Shown: piece after piece, positions 1 to 7,363 of the stretch
Numbering within the stretch: the stretch's first letter is position 1
Layout: each line of letters starts with the position of its first letter
DNA from: Shimwellia blattae DSM 4481 = NBRC 105725
Lineage (GTDB): Bacteria > Pseudomonadota > Gammaproteobacteria > Enterobacterales > Enterobacteriaceae
Direction: 5' to 3'
Assembly: GCF_000262305.1 (NCBI RefSeq)
Contig: NC_017910.1
Coordinates: 1,984,001 to 2,048,000, forward strand
Length of the DNA: 64,000 bases
The notes under the pieces: model-generated
Databases searched by the model: none
Told to the model about the DNA's origin: nothing
What the model saw: only the letters and a program-made list of their open reading frames with translations
Position numbers and translations under genes: made by a program

Positions 1-33
1 CAGCCAACTCACCACGGTGTAGAAGGTCGTCAT
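1..33 (-). CDS. clsA: Cardiolipin synthase A, N-terminal fragment
   Basis: Only the first 11 codons are in the window, reading MTTFYTVVSWL on the minus strand. This closely matches the start of E. coli ClsA (MTTVYTLVSWL), the membrane phospholipase-D-family enzyme that joins two phosphatidylglycerols into cardiolipin. An AAGGA ribosome site lies about 9 bases upstream of the ATG. The next gene, yciY, is divergent, as beside E. coli clsA, and this neighbour supports the call. The rest of the gene lies beyond the left edge. Confidence 0.8.
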   Translation of the reverse strand, partial: MTTFYTVVSWL

Positions 34-180
34 ATTTCAAAAATCCTTTAGAAACCTTTTGTTAAGAGTGTACGCACAAGTCACAACTCCGGCTACCGGA
101 AACTAAAACTCCGTAAAATGGCTGGCTCCGGTGAATGAGGGGTCTATAATGACGCGTCTGTTTCAATCACGAGCCGTAAT

Positions 181-354
181 ATGAGACATAGTAGAAATGA
201 GGTTGGACGCTGGCGGATGCAGCGTCAGGCCCAGCGCCGCAAGTCACGCTGGCTGGAAGCACAATCGCGCAGGAATATGCGCATTCATGCAATCCGCAAA
301 TCTCTGGCAAGCCAGAAACGCAATTCCCTGCTGTTCGCTATCTACAATCTCTGA
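181..354 (+). CDS. yciY: YciY small basic protein
   Basis: A 57-residue, very Arg-rich protein of the same length as E. coli YciY. The N-terminal half is dominated by RRK, RWRMQR and SRRNMRI type segments and the C-terminus ends in LLFAIYNL, all as in the E. coli protein. No enzymatic domain or membrane segment is visible and the function of the family is unknown. It lies between clsA (divergent) and yciI (convergent), the E. coli order except that the potassium channel gene kch, which follows yciY in E. coli, is missing. A 27-base GC-rich hairpin at 359-385 follows the stop and probably separates it from yciI. Confidence 0.85.
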   Translation: MRHSRNEVGRWRMQRQAQRRKSRWLEAQSRRNMRIHAIRKSLASQKRNSLLFAIYNL

Positions 355-406
355 TCTTCTGAAGGGTGCCGCCGGCGCCCTTCAGTGCATCACGCCGTCT
401 GGCCGG

Positions 407-703
407 TCAGAACACCTGCTTATAGGGCGTTACCCGTACTGTTTTATACACACCCGCTGCCTGGTAAGGATCGTCCTGGGCCCAGGACTGTGCCGCTTCC
501 AGAGAGGCAAACTCCGCAATCACCGTAGAGCCGGTGAAGCCCGCTTTACCGGGATCGTTGCTGTCTACGGCAGGCATTGGCCCGGCGGTCAGCAGGCGGC
601 CCTCATCACGCAAGAGTTGCAGGCGCGCCAGGTGAGCAGGGCGCACCGCCAGGCGTTTGTCCAGGGAATCAGGATGGTCTTCGGCGTAAATAACATACAG
701 CAC
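407..703 (-). CDS. yciI: YciI family protein
   Basis: A 98-residue protein of the YciI family (ferredoxin-like alpha/beta fold), the same length as the E. coli protein and near-identical in the central segment containing VRPAHLARL, LTAGPMPA and GFTGST. The family has a conserved His/Asp pair thought to form an active site, here in the RPAHL and PAVDSND segments, but no reaction is firmly assigned. The start is GTG, preceded by AAGGAG nine bases upstream; no in-frame ATG would give the conserved LYVIYA beginning. It is divergent from tonB, as in E. coli. Confidence 0.9.
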   Translation of the reverse strand: MLYVIYAEDHPDSLDKRLAVRPAHLARLQLLRDEGRLLTAGPMPAVDSNDPGKAGFTGSTVIAEFASLEAAQSWAQDDPYQAAGVYKTVRVTPYKQVF

Positions 704-885
704 GATAAAAACTCCTTTGATAACGGGTAGGTGGATAACGTAACGGATAAGTGAATTACGTTAGGGGAATCGCCAGCGGACTGCAACGGTAAAGATGGTG
801 GCGGGGGCAAATACATCATATTCCGTACTAAAAAACAGCACTTACCGGTATATATCCACCAGAGTACGGCTGGCTTGTTGAATAT

Positions 886-904
886 GATTGCTATTTGCAT
901 TTAG
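886..904 (+). promoter_or_regulatory. Candidate Fur box of tonB
   Basis: The 19 bases starting GATTGCTATTTGCATTTAG lie about 45 bases before the tonB start and are almost identical to the Fur-bound segment upstream of E. coli tonB. The match to the palindromic Fur consensus is partial (strong in the ATT/CATT half). Iron repression of tonB is established in E. coli; here it is inferred from this match. Confidence 0.6.
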
Positions 905-947
905 AATGCAGGCTGTCCTTTTGCCGATTGAATTGATTATGACTGTC

Positions 948-1697
948 ATGACCTTTGAGACACCCCGCCGCTTTCCGTGGCCCACGGTACTTTCCGTGGC
1001 TATCCACGGTGCTGTGGTAGCGGGGCTGCTATACACCTCTGTGAATCAGGTAATGCAGCTGCCGGCACCTGCCCGGGCCATCAGTATTTCCATGGTCTCC
1101 CCGGCGGATCTGGAGCCACCGCAAACCGCACCGGCGCCCGCGCCTGCGGTTGCTGAACCAGAGCCGGAACCTGAAGTGTTGCCTGAGCCGCCAAAAGAGG
1201 CGCCGGTCGTGATCCATAAACCGAAACCTAAGCCCAAACCGAAACCCAAACCTAAACCGGTCCAGAAGGTGGAGCCGGAGAAAAAACCGGCAAAACCGGT
1301 GGAATCCCGCGCGGAGTCGCCCTTTGATAACCCGGACAGCACCGCCACCACCACGTCGCGCCCGGTAAGCGGTACAGCCCGCCCGGGCCCGGCCGCGCCC
1401 GTTGCCAGCACAGCCAGCCCGGCAGTGGGTGGCCCGCGGGCACTGCAACGGGGCCAGCCTGCCTATCCGGCCCGGGCCCAGGCGCTGCGCATTGAAGGGC
1501 GTGTGCGGGTGAAATTTGATGTTCTGCCCGATGGCAGCCTGGACAATGTAGAGATCCTCTCCGCCCAGCCCGCGAATATGTTTGAGCGCGAAGTGAAGCA
1601 GGCCATGCGCCGCTGGCGCTACGAGAGCGGCAGGCCGGGCAAGGGGGTAATAGTTAATATTGTCTTCCGCCTTGACGGGGGCGCCAGCGTTCAGTAG
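948..1697 (+). CDS. tonB: TonB energy transducer
   Basis: TonB links the ExbB-ExbD proton channel of the inner membrane to outer-membrane receptors for siderophores, haem and vitamin B12. The 249-residue protein has a short cytoplasmic start (TPRRFPWP) and a single membrane anchor at about residues 12-31 (with the conserved IHGAVVAGLL stretch). A periplasmic spacer follows with Glu-Pro then Lys-Pro dipeptide repeats (about 70-115), and then the globular C-terminal domain with YPARAQALRIEGRV and MRRWRYE. It is about ten residues longer than in E. coli, mainly in the spacer. I chose the ATG at 948, which aligns with the E. coli start; an in-frame ATG at 939 is possible. A Fur-like site and a strong terminator bracket the gene. 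Confidence 0.95.
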   Translation: MTFETPRRFPWPTVLSVAIHGAVVAGLLYTSVNQVMQLPAPARAISISMVSPADLEPPQTAPAPAPAVAEPEPEPEVLPEPPKEAPVVIHKPKPKPKPKPKPKPVQKVEPEKKPAKPVESRAESPFDNPDSTATTTSRPVSGTARPGPAAPVASTASPAVGGPRALQRGQPAYPARAQALRIEGRVRVKFDVLPDGSLDNVEILSAQPANMFEREVKQAMRRWRYESGRPGKGVIVNIVFRLDGGASVQ

Positions 1698-1710
1698 CTG
1701 CCGGTAAAAC

Positions 1711-1740
1711 AAAAAGACCACCCGAAGCGGTGGTCTTTTT
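1711..1740. terminator. Bidirectional terminator between tonB and yciA
   Basis: A 12-bp perfect stem (AAAAAGACCACC / GGTGGTCTTTTT) with a six-base loop sits between the convergent genes tonB and yciA. The A-run on one side and T-run on the other make it a rho-independent terminator in both directions. Confidence 0.92.
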
Positions 1741-1755
1741 GTATCAGCGGGGGAT

Positions 1756-2151
1756 TCAGGGCGCCGGTAACGGGCGCGGTTTGCCGTTATCGTCAACCGC
1801 CACATAAATAAAGATGGCTTCGGTAGCGCAGTAGCGCTGGCCGATAGGCTCAGAAGAGACCTTCTTCACCCAGACTTCCACATTCACGGTAATGGAGGTT
1901 CTGCCGCGTTTTACACAGCGTGCATAGCAACAGACCACATCACCAACCGCCACGGGCTTCATAAAGCTCATGCCGTCAACCCGTACGGTCACGACCCGGC
2001 CTTTTGCCAGCTCTTTAGCCAGAATCGCGCCGCCCATATCCATCTGGGACATGATCCAGCCGCCAAAAATATCGCCATTGGCGTTGGTATCGGCTGGCAT
2101 TGCCAGGGTGCGCAGTACCAGCTCACCCTGTGGGACATCCGTGTGACTCAT
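1756..2151 (-). CDS. yciA: Acyl-CoA thioesterase YciA
   Basis: A hotdog-fold thioesterase of 131 residues (E. coli 132) that hydrolyses a range of acyl-CoA esters in the cytoplasm. The conserved TNANGDIFGGW segment carries the catalytic Asp of the family, followed by GRVVTVRV and the VGDVVCCYA strand. It is the last gene of a yciC, yciB, yciA run on the minus strand, and its ATG overlaps the yciB stop by four bases (ATGA), which suggests translational coupling. Transcription ends at the hairpin shared with tonB. Confidence 0.95.
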   Translation of the reverse strand: MSHTDVPQGELVLRTLAMPADTNANGDIFGGWIMSQMDMGGAILAKELAKGRVVTVRVDGMSFMKPVAVGDVVCCYARCVKRGRTSITVNVEVWVKKVSSEPIGQRYCATEAIFIYVAVDDNGKPRPLPAP

Positions 2152-2687
2152 TTTTCACTTTCCTGAGGCATATGGCGGTACATATAAAAACCGCTGATAA
2201 CAGTAAAAATCAGTGTCATGGCGGTTAAACCAAACACTTTAAAATTGATCCAGATACTTTCCGGTAACCAGAAAGCCACGTAGATATTGAGCAGACCACA
2301 GAGAATAAAAAACAGCGCCCAGGCCATATTCAGCCGTGACCATACCTGAGCGGGGAGCGAGATCTCTTTACCCAGCATGCTCTGAATCAGCGGCTTTTTG
2401 GTGACCATATGGCCAATCAGTAATGCGGCAGCGAACAGGGCATAAATAATGGTCACCTTCCACTTAATAAATTCCGCATTATGGAAATAGATAGTCAGAC
2501 CGCCAAACACCACCACCAGAACAAACGTAACGAGGGTGGTTTTCTCCAGCTTGCGAAACTTATACCAGCTGTAGAGCAGCGCCAGCGTGGTTGCGACAAT
2601 CAGCGCGCCGGAGGCAACAAAAATGTCGTACATTTTGTAGAAAGCAAAAAATACCACCAGCGGCAGGAAATCAAGAAACTGCTTCAT
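2148..2687 (-). CDS. yciB: Inner-membrane septation protein YciB (IspZ family)
   Basis: A 179-residue protein with about five membrane helices, the same length and largely the same sequence as E. coli YciB. It starts MKQFLDFLPLVVFFAFYK and contains VLVVVFGGLT, WKVTIIYALFA and FFILCGLLNIYVAFWLP. The family affects septation and envelope integrity and interacts with cell elongation and division proteins; no enzymatic activity is known. I placed the start at the MKQFLDF Met, which aligns with E. coli, rather than eight codons upstream. It overlaps yciA by four bases and lies 45 bases after yciC. Confidence 0.93.
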   Translation of the reverse strand: MKQFLDFLPLVVFFAFYKMYDIFVASGALIVATTLALLYSWYKFRKLEKTTLVTFVLVVVFGGLTIYFHNAEFIKWKVTIIYALFAAALLIGHMVTKKPLIQSMLGKEISLPAQVWSRLNMAWALFFILCGLLNIYVAFWLPESIWINFKVFGLTAMTLIFTVISGFYMYRHMPQESEK

Positions 2688-2732
2688 ATTGGCTTCCGTA
2701 AAGCGATGCACCGGCGGGCCGGTGCACAGATG

Positions 2733-3476
2733 TTAATCACGAATCAGCATATACAACCGGAACAGGTAGATCAGCAGGATAGCTGAAAACAGATTATTCA
2801 CGGTATTAATGATAATAGCGGCGACTGAAGGCGACAGCGTACCCAGTGATGAGGCGAACAGCAAGAGCACCAGTCTTGCCAGCAGCCAGAGAATCACCGC
2901 CGGTGCAATCAGGCGCATATTGGCCCACCCCAGACGGGCGCTGTGGCGAATAGCCGCAAAAATCCCCAGTTTGTCCTGAACCATCATCACCGGTGCCAGA
3001 GATAGCGCAATAGCCAGCAGAACGCCCGGCACGACTAACAGCATCATGCCCATCTGGATCACAAAGGTGCTGAGGAACAGCAAAATAAACAGCCGGGGCA
3101 GCACCGGGGCAGAGGCGCCAATTGCGCGCAGGGCGCTGGTGCGCTGACCGCCGGAGACTATCTGAATTAAAAACAGCACGCCGCCTGCCAGCACTGTATT
3201 ACCAATCAGCGCAGAGAAGGTCGACGCCGCCGAGGCCTTCAGCAAGACTTGCTGTTGCTCCAGCGTCATATTCTGAACCAGATCAAACAACCCCTGACTA
3301 CCGGAGAGATCCGCCGTGTCTTTAAGTACCGACAGCTGTTCCTCTCCGGGAGAGAACGCGTGAGCAATGACCAGAGAGATAAACGCGCTAAGTAATGCAA
3401 TCAGCAAAACAGTAACAAACTGATTACGTAAAAAATTCCCCGTGTCACGGTAAAGGCTGTTTGCCGTGATAGACAT
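2733..3476 (-). CDS. yciC: YciC inner-membrane protein (UPF0259)
   Basis: A 247-residue polytopic protein of exactly the E. coli YciC length. It starts MSITANSLYRDTGNF; helices follow at QFVTVLLIALLSAFISLV, SALIGNTVLAGGVLFLI, FILLFLSTFVI and LLVVPGVLLAIALSLAPVMM, and the protein ends LLIYLFRLYMLIRD. The family is implicated in envelope integrity together with YciB; no reaction is known. A possible upstream start would add 31 unconserved residues, so I used the conserved Met. It heads the yciC-yciB-yciA unit. Confidence 0.92.
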   Translation of the reverse strand: MSITANSLYRDTGNFLRNQFVTVLLIALLSAFISLVIAHAFSPGEEQLSVLKDTADLSGSQGLFDLVQNMTLEQQQVLLKASAASTFSALIGNTVLAGGVLFLIQIVSGGQRTSALRAIGASAPVLPRLFILLFLSTFVIQMGMMLLVVPGVLLAIALSLAPVMMVQDKLGIFAAIRHSARLGWANMRLIAPAVILWLLARLVLLLFASSLGTLSPSVAAIIINTVNNLFSAILLIYLFRLYMLIRD

Positions 3477-3534
3477 GAACTCTCCTTGAGGTACGACCAA
3501 ATTTATCAGCGCATGATTGTACCCTGGATAAACC

Positions 3535-3933
3535 CTAAGTGGCACCTTCCTCATGTGTCTGCACTGCAATATCCGGGGAATTCATCAGGGAGAGTGAGGC
3601 TTCGGGAAGCGGGGGGAGCCCCCAGGCGGCCCGGGCGCGGTTACAGGCGCTATTGGTGATGCCATTTTCACCAGACATGGTGAATTCGCGGCAGGTGGAG
3701 GGCCGCTGCTGGTAAATAGAACAACTGACCTGTTTCCCCGGCTCGCCCTGTAGCGCTTTGCAGCGCGGGGACTTCTGGTTGGTGCCGGACATACAGCGTA
3801 AAAAAGGGGTTACTGGCTCCGTCATTGCGGCCGGAACAGCGCCTGCCGCGTCATCGCCCTCTGCCCAGTAAAAAGAGACACGAAACCAGGCACAACAGGC
3901 ACCGCACGTCATGCACGGGTTGAGATCGCTCAT
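3535..3933 (-). CDS. YkgJ-family cysteine-cluster protein
   Basis: A 132-residue protein starting MSDLNPCMTCGACC. Eight or more cysteines lie in motifs typical of the YkgJ / UPF0153 family (CxxCxxCC near the N-terminus, then C in FLRCMSG, SPRCKAL and VSCSIYQQRPSTCREF). The pattern is expected to bind zinc or an Fe-S cluster; no function is established. The start at 3933 is the conserved Met directly before the cluster; longer versions lack support. It stands alone between yciC and ompW on the strand opposite ompW. Confidence 0.85.
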   Translation of the reverse strand: MSDLNPCMTCGACCAWFRVSFYWAEGDDAAGAVPAAMTEPVTPFLRCMSGTNQKSPRCKALQGEPGKQVSCSIYQQRPSTCREFTMSGENGITNSACNRARAAWGLPPLPEASLSLMNSPDIAVQTHEEGAT

Positions 3934-4091
3934 AAAAAACCTGCCATTACAAAACAACGTATCACTTGTCAGGTGGATGAAAATAGCCCTCCCGCGGCGT
4001 ACTGACAAGGGGTGGTAAGTAAACAACTTTAATTAATTATTCAGAAAAATGATCCAGATCGTAAAATAAGAACCATTAGATTTACCAAAAA

Positions 4092-4105
4092 TTAACCCAG
4101 ATCAA
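4092..4105. promoter_or_regulatory. Possible FNR-type site upstream of ompW
   Basis: TTAACCCAGATCAA resembles the FNR consensus TTGAT-N4-ATCAA with one perfect half (ATCAA) and one weak half. It lies about 100 bases before the ompW start in an AT-rich region. OmpW is known to respond to oxygen through FNR/ArcA in E. coli; whether this site is used is inference from one good half-site. Confidence 0.3.
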
Positions 4106-4206
4106 TAAGAGTTAAAACTACATAAAAAGTGTGACTTAAAGTAGTTAACATCTACCCATATTTGGTTGTATTCATGCCGAAATAATAACCATGACAAGAA
4201 AAGGGT

Positions 4207-4842
4207 ATGAAAAAAAAGGCAATCATGCTGCTGGCGTTGGGTAGCATTTCGGCAACAGTTTCTGCGCATGAAGCGGGGGAGTTTTTTATGCGCGCGGGAA
4301 CGGCGACGGTGCGTCCGACAGAGGGCTCTGACAGAGTGCTGGGTATGAGCCACTTTAATGTCAGCAATAACACCCAGATGGGGCTGACATTCACCTGGAT
4401 GGCAACAGACAATATCGGTATCGAGCTGCTGGCCGCCACGCCATTTCGCCACAAGGTGGGGCTTAAAGAGACAGGGAACCTGGCGACCGTCAGGCAACTG
4501 CCGCCCACGCTGATGGCCCAGTGGTACTTTGGCGATGCCACCAGTAAGGTGCGCCCCTATATCGGCGCCGGGGTGAACTACACGTTCTTTTATGATGAGC
4601 ACTTTAATGACACGGGCAAGGCTGCGGGGCTGAGTGATTTAAGCGCCGGTCACTCCTGGGGGATGGCCGGGCAGGTGGGGCTTGATTACATGATTGATAA
4701 AGACTGGCTGGTGAATATGTCCGTCTGGTATATGGATATCGACACCACGGTGAAGTTTAAACACGACACCCTGGGCCGCCAGAGCGTGAGCACCCGCATC
4801 GATCCCTGGGTATTTATGTTCTCTGCGGGTTACCGTTTCTGA
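4207..4842 (+). CDS. ompW: Outer membrane protein OmpW
   Basis: An eight-stranded beta-barrel outer-membrane protein of 211 residues (E. coli 212). It has a signal peptide of about 20 residues ending VSA before the mature start HEAGEFFMRAG. Conserved segments are SATVRPTEG-like, GLTFTWMATDNIG, ELLAATPFRH, LPPTLMAQWYFG and the C-terminal WVFMFSAGYRF with terminal Phe needed for barrel assembly. Structures of the family show a hydrophobic channel and it is the colicin S4 receptor in E. coli. It is followed by a strong hairpin terminator. Confidence 0.96.
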   Translation: MKKKAIMLLALGSISATVSAHEAGEFFMRAGTATVRPTEGSDRVLGMSHFNVSNNTQMGLTFTWMATDNIGIELLAATPFRHKVGLKETGNLATVRQLPPTLMAQWYFGDATSKVRPYIGAGVNYTFFYDEHFNDTGKAAGLSDLSAGHSWGMAGQVGLDYMIDKDWLVNMSVWYMDIDTTVKFKHDTLGRQSVSTRIDPWVFMFSAGYRF

Positions 4843-4850
4843 CACACGGG

Positions 4851-4878
4851 AAAACTGGTCGCGCGGCGGCCAGTTTTT
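4851..4878. terminator. Terminator after ompW
   Basis: A 12-bp stem (AAAACTGGTCGC / GCGGCCAGTTTT, one G-U pair) with a three-base loop begins eight bases after the ompW stop and runs into a T5 tract. It also overlaps the stop of the convergent DinI-like gene and carries A-runs for that direction, so it probably works both ways. Confidence 0.85.
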
Positions 4879-5125
4879 ACCCGGCGGCGTCACTCACCAG
4901 CCACATATCGGCTTCGTCGAACATCTCTTCCAGCATGCGGTTCAGTTTTTCCCGGTCGCTTTTACTGGCATCGCTGTTAAGGGCGTTGGCCTGCATCGGT
5001 TTCACCCGGACATCCGCCTCCGGGAAAATACGCTGCACCCGGCGGGTGAGCTCATCAAGAATAATCTCTCTGGCGCCGGGCAGACCAGCCACATTGCGCT
5101 TATCGTAAATCAGTTCTACGTACAT
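4877..5125 (-). CDS. DinI-like family protein (MsgA type)
   Basis: An 82-residue acidic protein of the DinI family. The pattern MYVELIYDKRNVAGLPGAREI, KPMQANALNSD and LEEMFDEADMWLV is that of Salmonella MsgA and related chromosomal or prophage DinI-like proteins. E. coli DinI binds RecA and tunes the SOS response; the C-terminal acidic helix (here EEMFDEADMW) is the RecA-binding part. The start at 5125 matches the family; a LexA-like operator lies 20 bases upstream of it, which supports SOS induction. The exact partner of this subfamily is not certain. Confidence 0.85.
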   Translation of the reverse strand: MYVELIYDKRNVAGLPGAREIILDELTRRVQRIFPEADVRVKPMQANALNSDASKSDREKLNRMLEEMFDEADMWLVSDAAG

Positions 5126-5144
5126 GCTATCGTCTCGGTTACTG

Positions 5145-5164
5145 TACTGGATATAAATACAGTA
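5145..5164. promoter_or_regulatory. LexA-like SOS box
   Basis: TACTGGATATAAATACAGTA is a 20-base near-palindrome that fits the LexA operator (TACTGT-N8-ACAGTA) with a single change in the core CTGT. It is centred about 30 bases before the start of the DinI-like gene, where SOS boxes usually lie. Confidence 0.8.
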
Positions 5165-5316
5165 TTCATATCCGGGCCCGGCGTCAATGGTGCGCCGGAA
5201 TTTTTGTCTACTGAGATAGATCAATATCTTCCTATTGCAGAATGGGGTCTGGCCTGGCTTTTTTGCTATGCTTAGCGGCTGAGTGTTCTCCCCGTATGTA
5301 ATTGTTAAGTGAAATA

Positions 5317-6228
5317 ATGCCGATGTCCTGTTCTTCTCCCCGCGGGGTTATGCCTGTTGTCCAGCGTAAAGCCTGGATTTTCATTACCTTACTGATAGTG
5401 GTGCTGATAGCGGCACTGAGCCTGGGGTTCAGCCGCCTGCTGGCAAGTGTGCCGGTTATCCTGGGAACCCCCGGCCTGTGGATAGACTTCCTGGCGCTCG
5501 GGTTTCTGATGTTTATGATGTGGTGTACCACCCGGGTCAGTCTGACGCAGTTTTCTGTCCTGCCTATCCGCTGCGGCCTGTTATTGTGGATAGCCGGTAA
5601 CGGGTTTGACCTGATGGATGAAATTGTGGTCCAGCCCCGCTGGGTGGGGTACTACTGCGAGGATTTACTGCGCCTGTCCGGGATGTTTATTACCGCCATG
5701 GGGGTGTACCGGATTATTCGCAAAATCAACTTACTGTATGTGGATGCCCGCACGCGCTCCCTGCATGACGAGCTCACCCAGTTGCCCAACCGGCGGTTTT
5801 TTATCGACACCATCCGGGAAAAAATGCAGCAGCCAGCTCCCCTGGCGCTGATGATTCTGGATATCGACTTTTTTAAGAAGATCAATGACACCTGGGGCCA
5901 TATGACCGGGGATGAGACCCTGTTCAGCCTGGGTAAGATGCTCTCAGCGCTGGCGGATAACCCCCATATCAGCGCGGCGCGTATCGGCGGGGAGGAGTTC
6001 GCCATCATTGTGCAGGGGGCCGATTACCAGACTGTCGACGGGCTGGCGCAGACCATACTCCGGCGCGCAGCGACCATTATGGTTAATAACACCCAGCCGC
6101 TTTCAGTTAGTATCGGCGTCGGATTTCGTCATCCGCAGGAAGGCCAGGAAGGCTTTATTAAAAAAGTGGATGAAGCGCTCTATGCCGCCAAACATAATGG
6201 CCGGGGGCGTATTGAGTGGGCGCGCTAG
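5317..6228 (+). CDS. Membrane-anchored diguanylate cyclase (GGDEF)
   Basis: A 303-residue protein predicted to make cyclic di-GMP from two GTP. The N-terminal third has about four membrane helices (about residues 19-41, 50-72, 85-100 and 118-135). It is followed by a GGDEF domain starting near SLHDELTQLPNRRFF and ending in the typical DEALYAAKHNGRGR. The active-site loop is GGEEF (residues 224-228) and the metal/GTP segment DIDFFKKINDTWGH is intact, so the enzyme should be active. The residues before the loop (NPHISAARI) have no RxxD, so product feedback through the I-site is unlikely. The start is uncertain: a TTG at 5302 and an ATG at 5323 are alternatives. It has no operon partner. Confidence 0.85.
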   Translation: MPMSCSSPRGVMPVVQRKAWIFITLLIVVLIAALSLGFSRLLASVPVILGTPGLWIDFLALGFLMFMMWCTTRVSLTQFSVLPIRCGLLLWIAGNGFDLMDEIVVQPRWVGYYCEDLLRLSGMFITAMGVYRIIRKINLLYVDARTRSLHDELTQLPNRRFFIDTIREKMQQPAPLALMILDIDFFKKINDTWGHMTGDETLFSLGKMLSALADNPHISAARIGGEEFAIIVQGADYQTVDGLAQTILRRAATIMVNNTQPLSVSIGVGFRHPQEGQEGFIKKVDEALYAAKHNGRGRIEWAR

Positions 6229-6289
6229 CCCGCTGTGGTATTTGTGGTTCCGCCGCCAGGCGGCGGGGTAAATCTGGCTGAACTGAGTT

Positions 6290-6640
6290 GTGCGCGTTGT
6301 GAGAAAACTTGTTGCTGTTTTTGCTGTTACTGGCACCGTGATTCTGGTGGGGTGCGTGAATTCACCGGCCCACCGTATTGAACAATGTGAAAAGCAGGGG
6401 GTGGATGAGGCCACCTGTATTGCCCGGGAGTGGGACTATGAAAAACTAAACCCGCTGCCGGTTTATGACACCAGCCACTATGATCCCGGCGCGGCCCTGG
6501 CGTCTTCATTTAATGCGCCGGTATCCCGTAAAAAATCCACCAACGATAAACCGGAAGAGGCCGCACCCTCCGCAGCCCCGTCCCCGGCGGCATCCGCACC
6601 GGTTACGGCGGCGAAAACGGCGACTGAAACCAAACTGTAG
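6290..6640 (+). CDS. Small Ala/Pro-rich lipoprotein
   Basis: A 116-residue protein with a basic start, a hydrophobic stretch and the lipobox ILVGC placing the lipidated Cys at about residue 22. The mature part has a short conserved-looking segment (HRIEQCEKQGVDEATCIAREWDY split over about 15 residues, with two Cys) and then a low-complexity Ala/Pro/Ser tail. I do not recognise the family. The start is GTG at 6290; another GTG at 6299 is possible. It probably sits in the envelope. Its stop is followed by an unusual palindrome shared with the convergent ABC permease gene. Confidence 0.7.
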   Translation: MRVVRKLVAVFAVTGTVILVGCVNSPAHRIEQCEKQGVDEATCIAREWDYEKLNPLPVYDTSHYDPGAALASSFNAPVSRKKSTNDKPEEAAPSAAPSPAASAPVTAAKTATETKL

Positions 6641-6641
6641 T

Positions 6642-6716
6642 GTGACACTGTCACCAGGAGGCCAGCACTGCGCCCCCTGGTGATAGGGAACTGACGGGTT
6701 TTGGTGACAGTGTCAC
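6642..6716. repeat. Two palindromes forming a 14-base inverted repeat
   Basis: GTGACACTGTCAC (6642-6654) is itself a palindrome and recurs as its exact reverse complement GTGACAGTGTCAC at 6704-6716, with one extra matching base on each arm. They lie between two convergent genes, and the second overlaps the TGA of the ABC permease gene. A smaller inverted repeat (TCACCAGG / CCTGGTGA) lies inside. The element could be a large terminator-like hairpin without a T-tract, or a paired protein-binding site. Confidence 0.6.
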
Positions 6717-7363
6717 CTGTGGTTGAGCCGGCGGGCCAGTTTATCCCCGGTATACTGCAGCAGTGTCACCAGCGCCACCAGCAGCACAATCACCACGACC
6801 ATCACCTGGCTGTCAAAGCGCTGATACCCGTAGCGGTAGGCCAGATCACCCAGCCCCCCGGCACCGATGGCCCCCGCCATGGCGGAGGCATTAATCATGG
6901 TCACCAGGGTAATGGTGAAGCCGCTGACAATACCCGGTAACGCCTCCGGCAGCAGCACATGCCAGACAATATGCCAGCGCCGGAACCCCATGGCCTGGGC
7001 CGCTTCGGTCAGCCCTTTGTCGACCTCCCGCAGGCTGACTTCAGCAATACGGGCGAAGAACGGCGTCGCCCCCAGGGTAAGCGGCACGATGGCGGCGGCG
7101 ACCCCATAGGTTGTGCCCACCAGCAGGCGGGTAAAGGGGATCAGGGCCACCATCAGGATAAGAAACGGTACCGAACGAAACAGATTGATCACCCAGCCCA
7201 GCAACCGGTGCATGACTGGCGCCGGGAACAGATCCTGTTTCCCGCTCACCACCAGCGCCACCGCAAGGGGCAGGCCGAGCAACAGCGCCAGCAGTGACGA
7301 GATACCAACCATCATCAGGGTGTCCAGTAATCCCTGCCACAGACGCTCAAAATCCAGAGACAT
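6713..7363 (-). CDS. MetI-type ABC transporter permease
   Basis: A 216-residue inner-membrane permease of the methionine-type ABC family (E. coli MetI is 217). Five or so helices are visible. The cytoplasmic EAA loop that docks on the ATPase reads TEAAQAMGFRRWHIV followed by LPEALPGI. It starts MSLDFERLWQG and overlaps the end of the ATPase gene by 17 bases, the last gene of a six-gene operon. Its partners are the MetN-type ATPase and MetQ-type binding protein upstream. The neighbourhood (sulfur monooxygenases) suggests an organosulfur substrate rather than methionine; that is inference. Confidence 0.88.
   Translation of the reverse strand: MSLDFERLWQGLLDTLMMVGISSLLALLLGLPLAVALVVSGKQDLFPAPVMHRLLGWVINLFRSVPFLILMVALIPFTRLLVGTTYGVAAAIVPLTLGATPFFARIAEVSLREVDKGLTEAAQAMGFRRWHIVWHVLLPEALPGIVSGFTITLVTMINASAMAGAIGAGGLGDLAYRYGYQRFDSQVMVVVIVLLVALVTLLQYTGDKLARRLNHR

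Noticed and set aside
1029..1805. 258-codon minus-strand frame opposite tonB
   Set aside because: It is a shadow of the Pro/Lys repeats of tonB: Arg/Gly/Leu-rich, no family, and crosses the tonB-yciA terminator.
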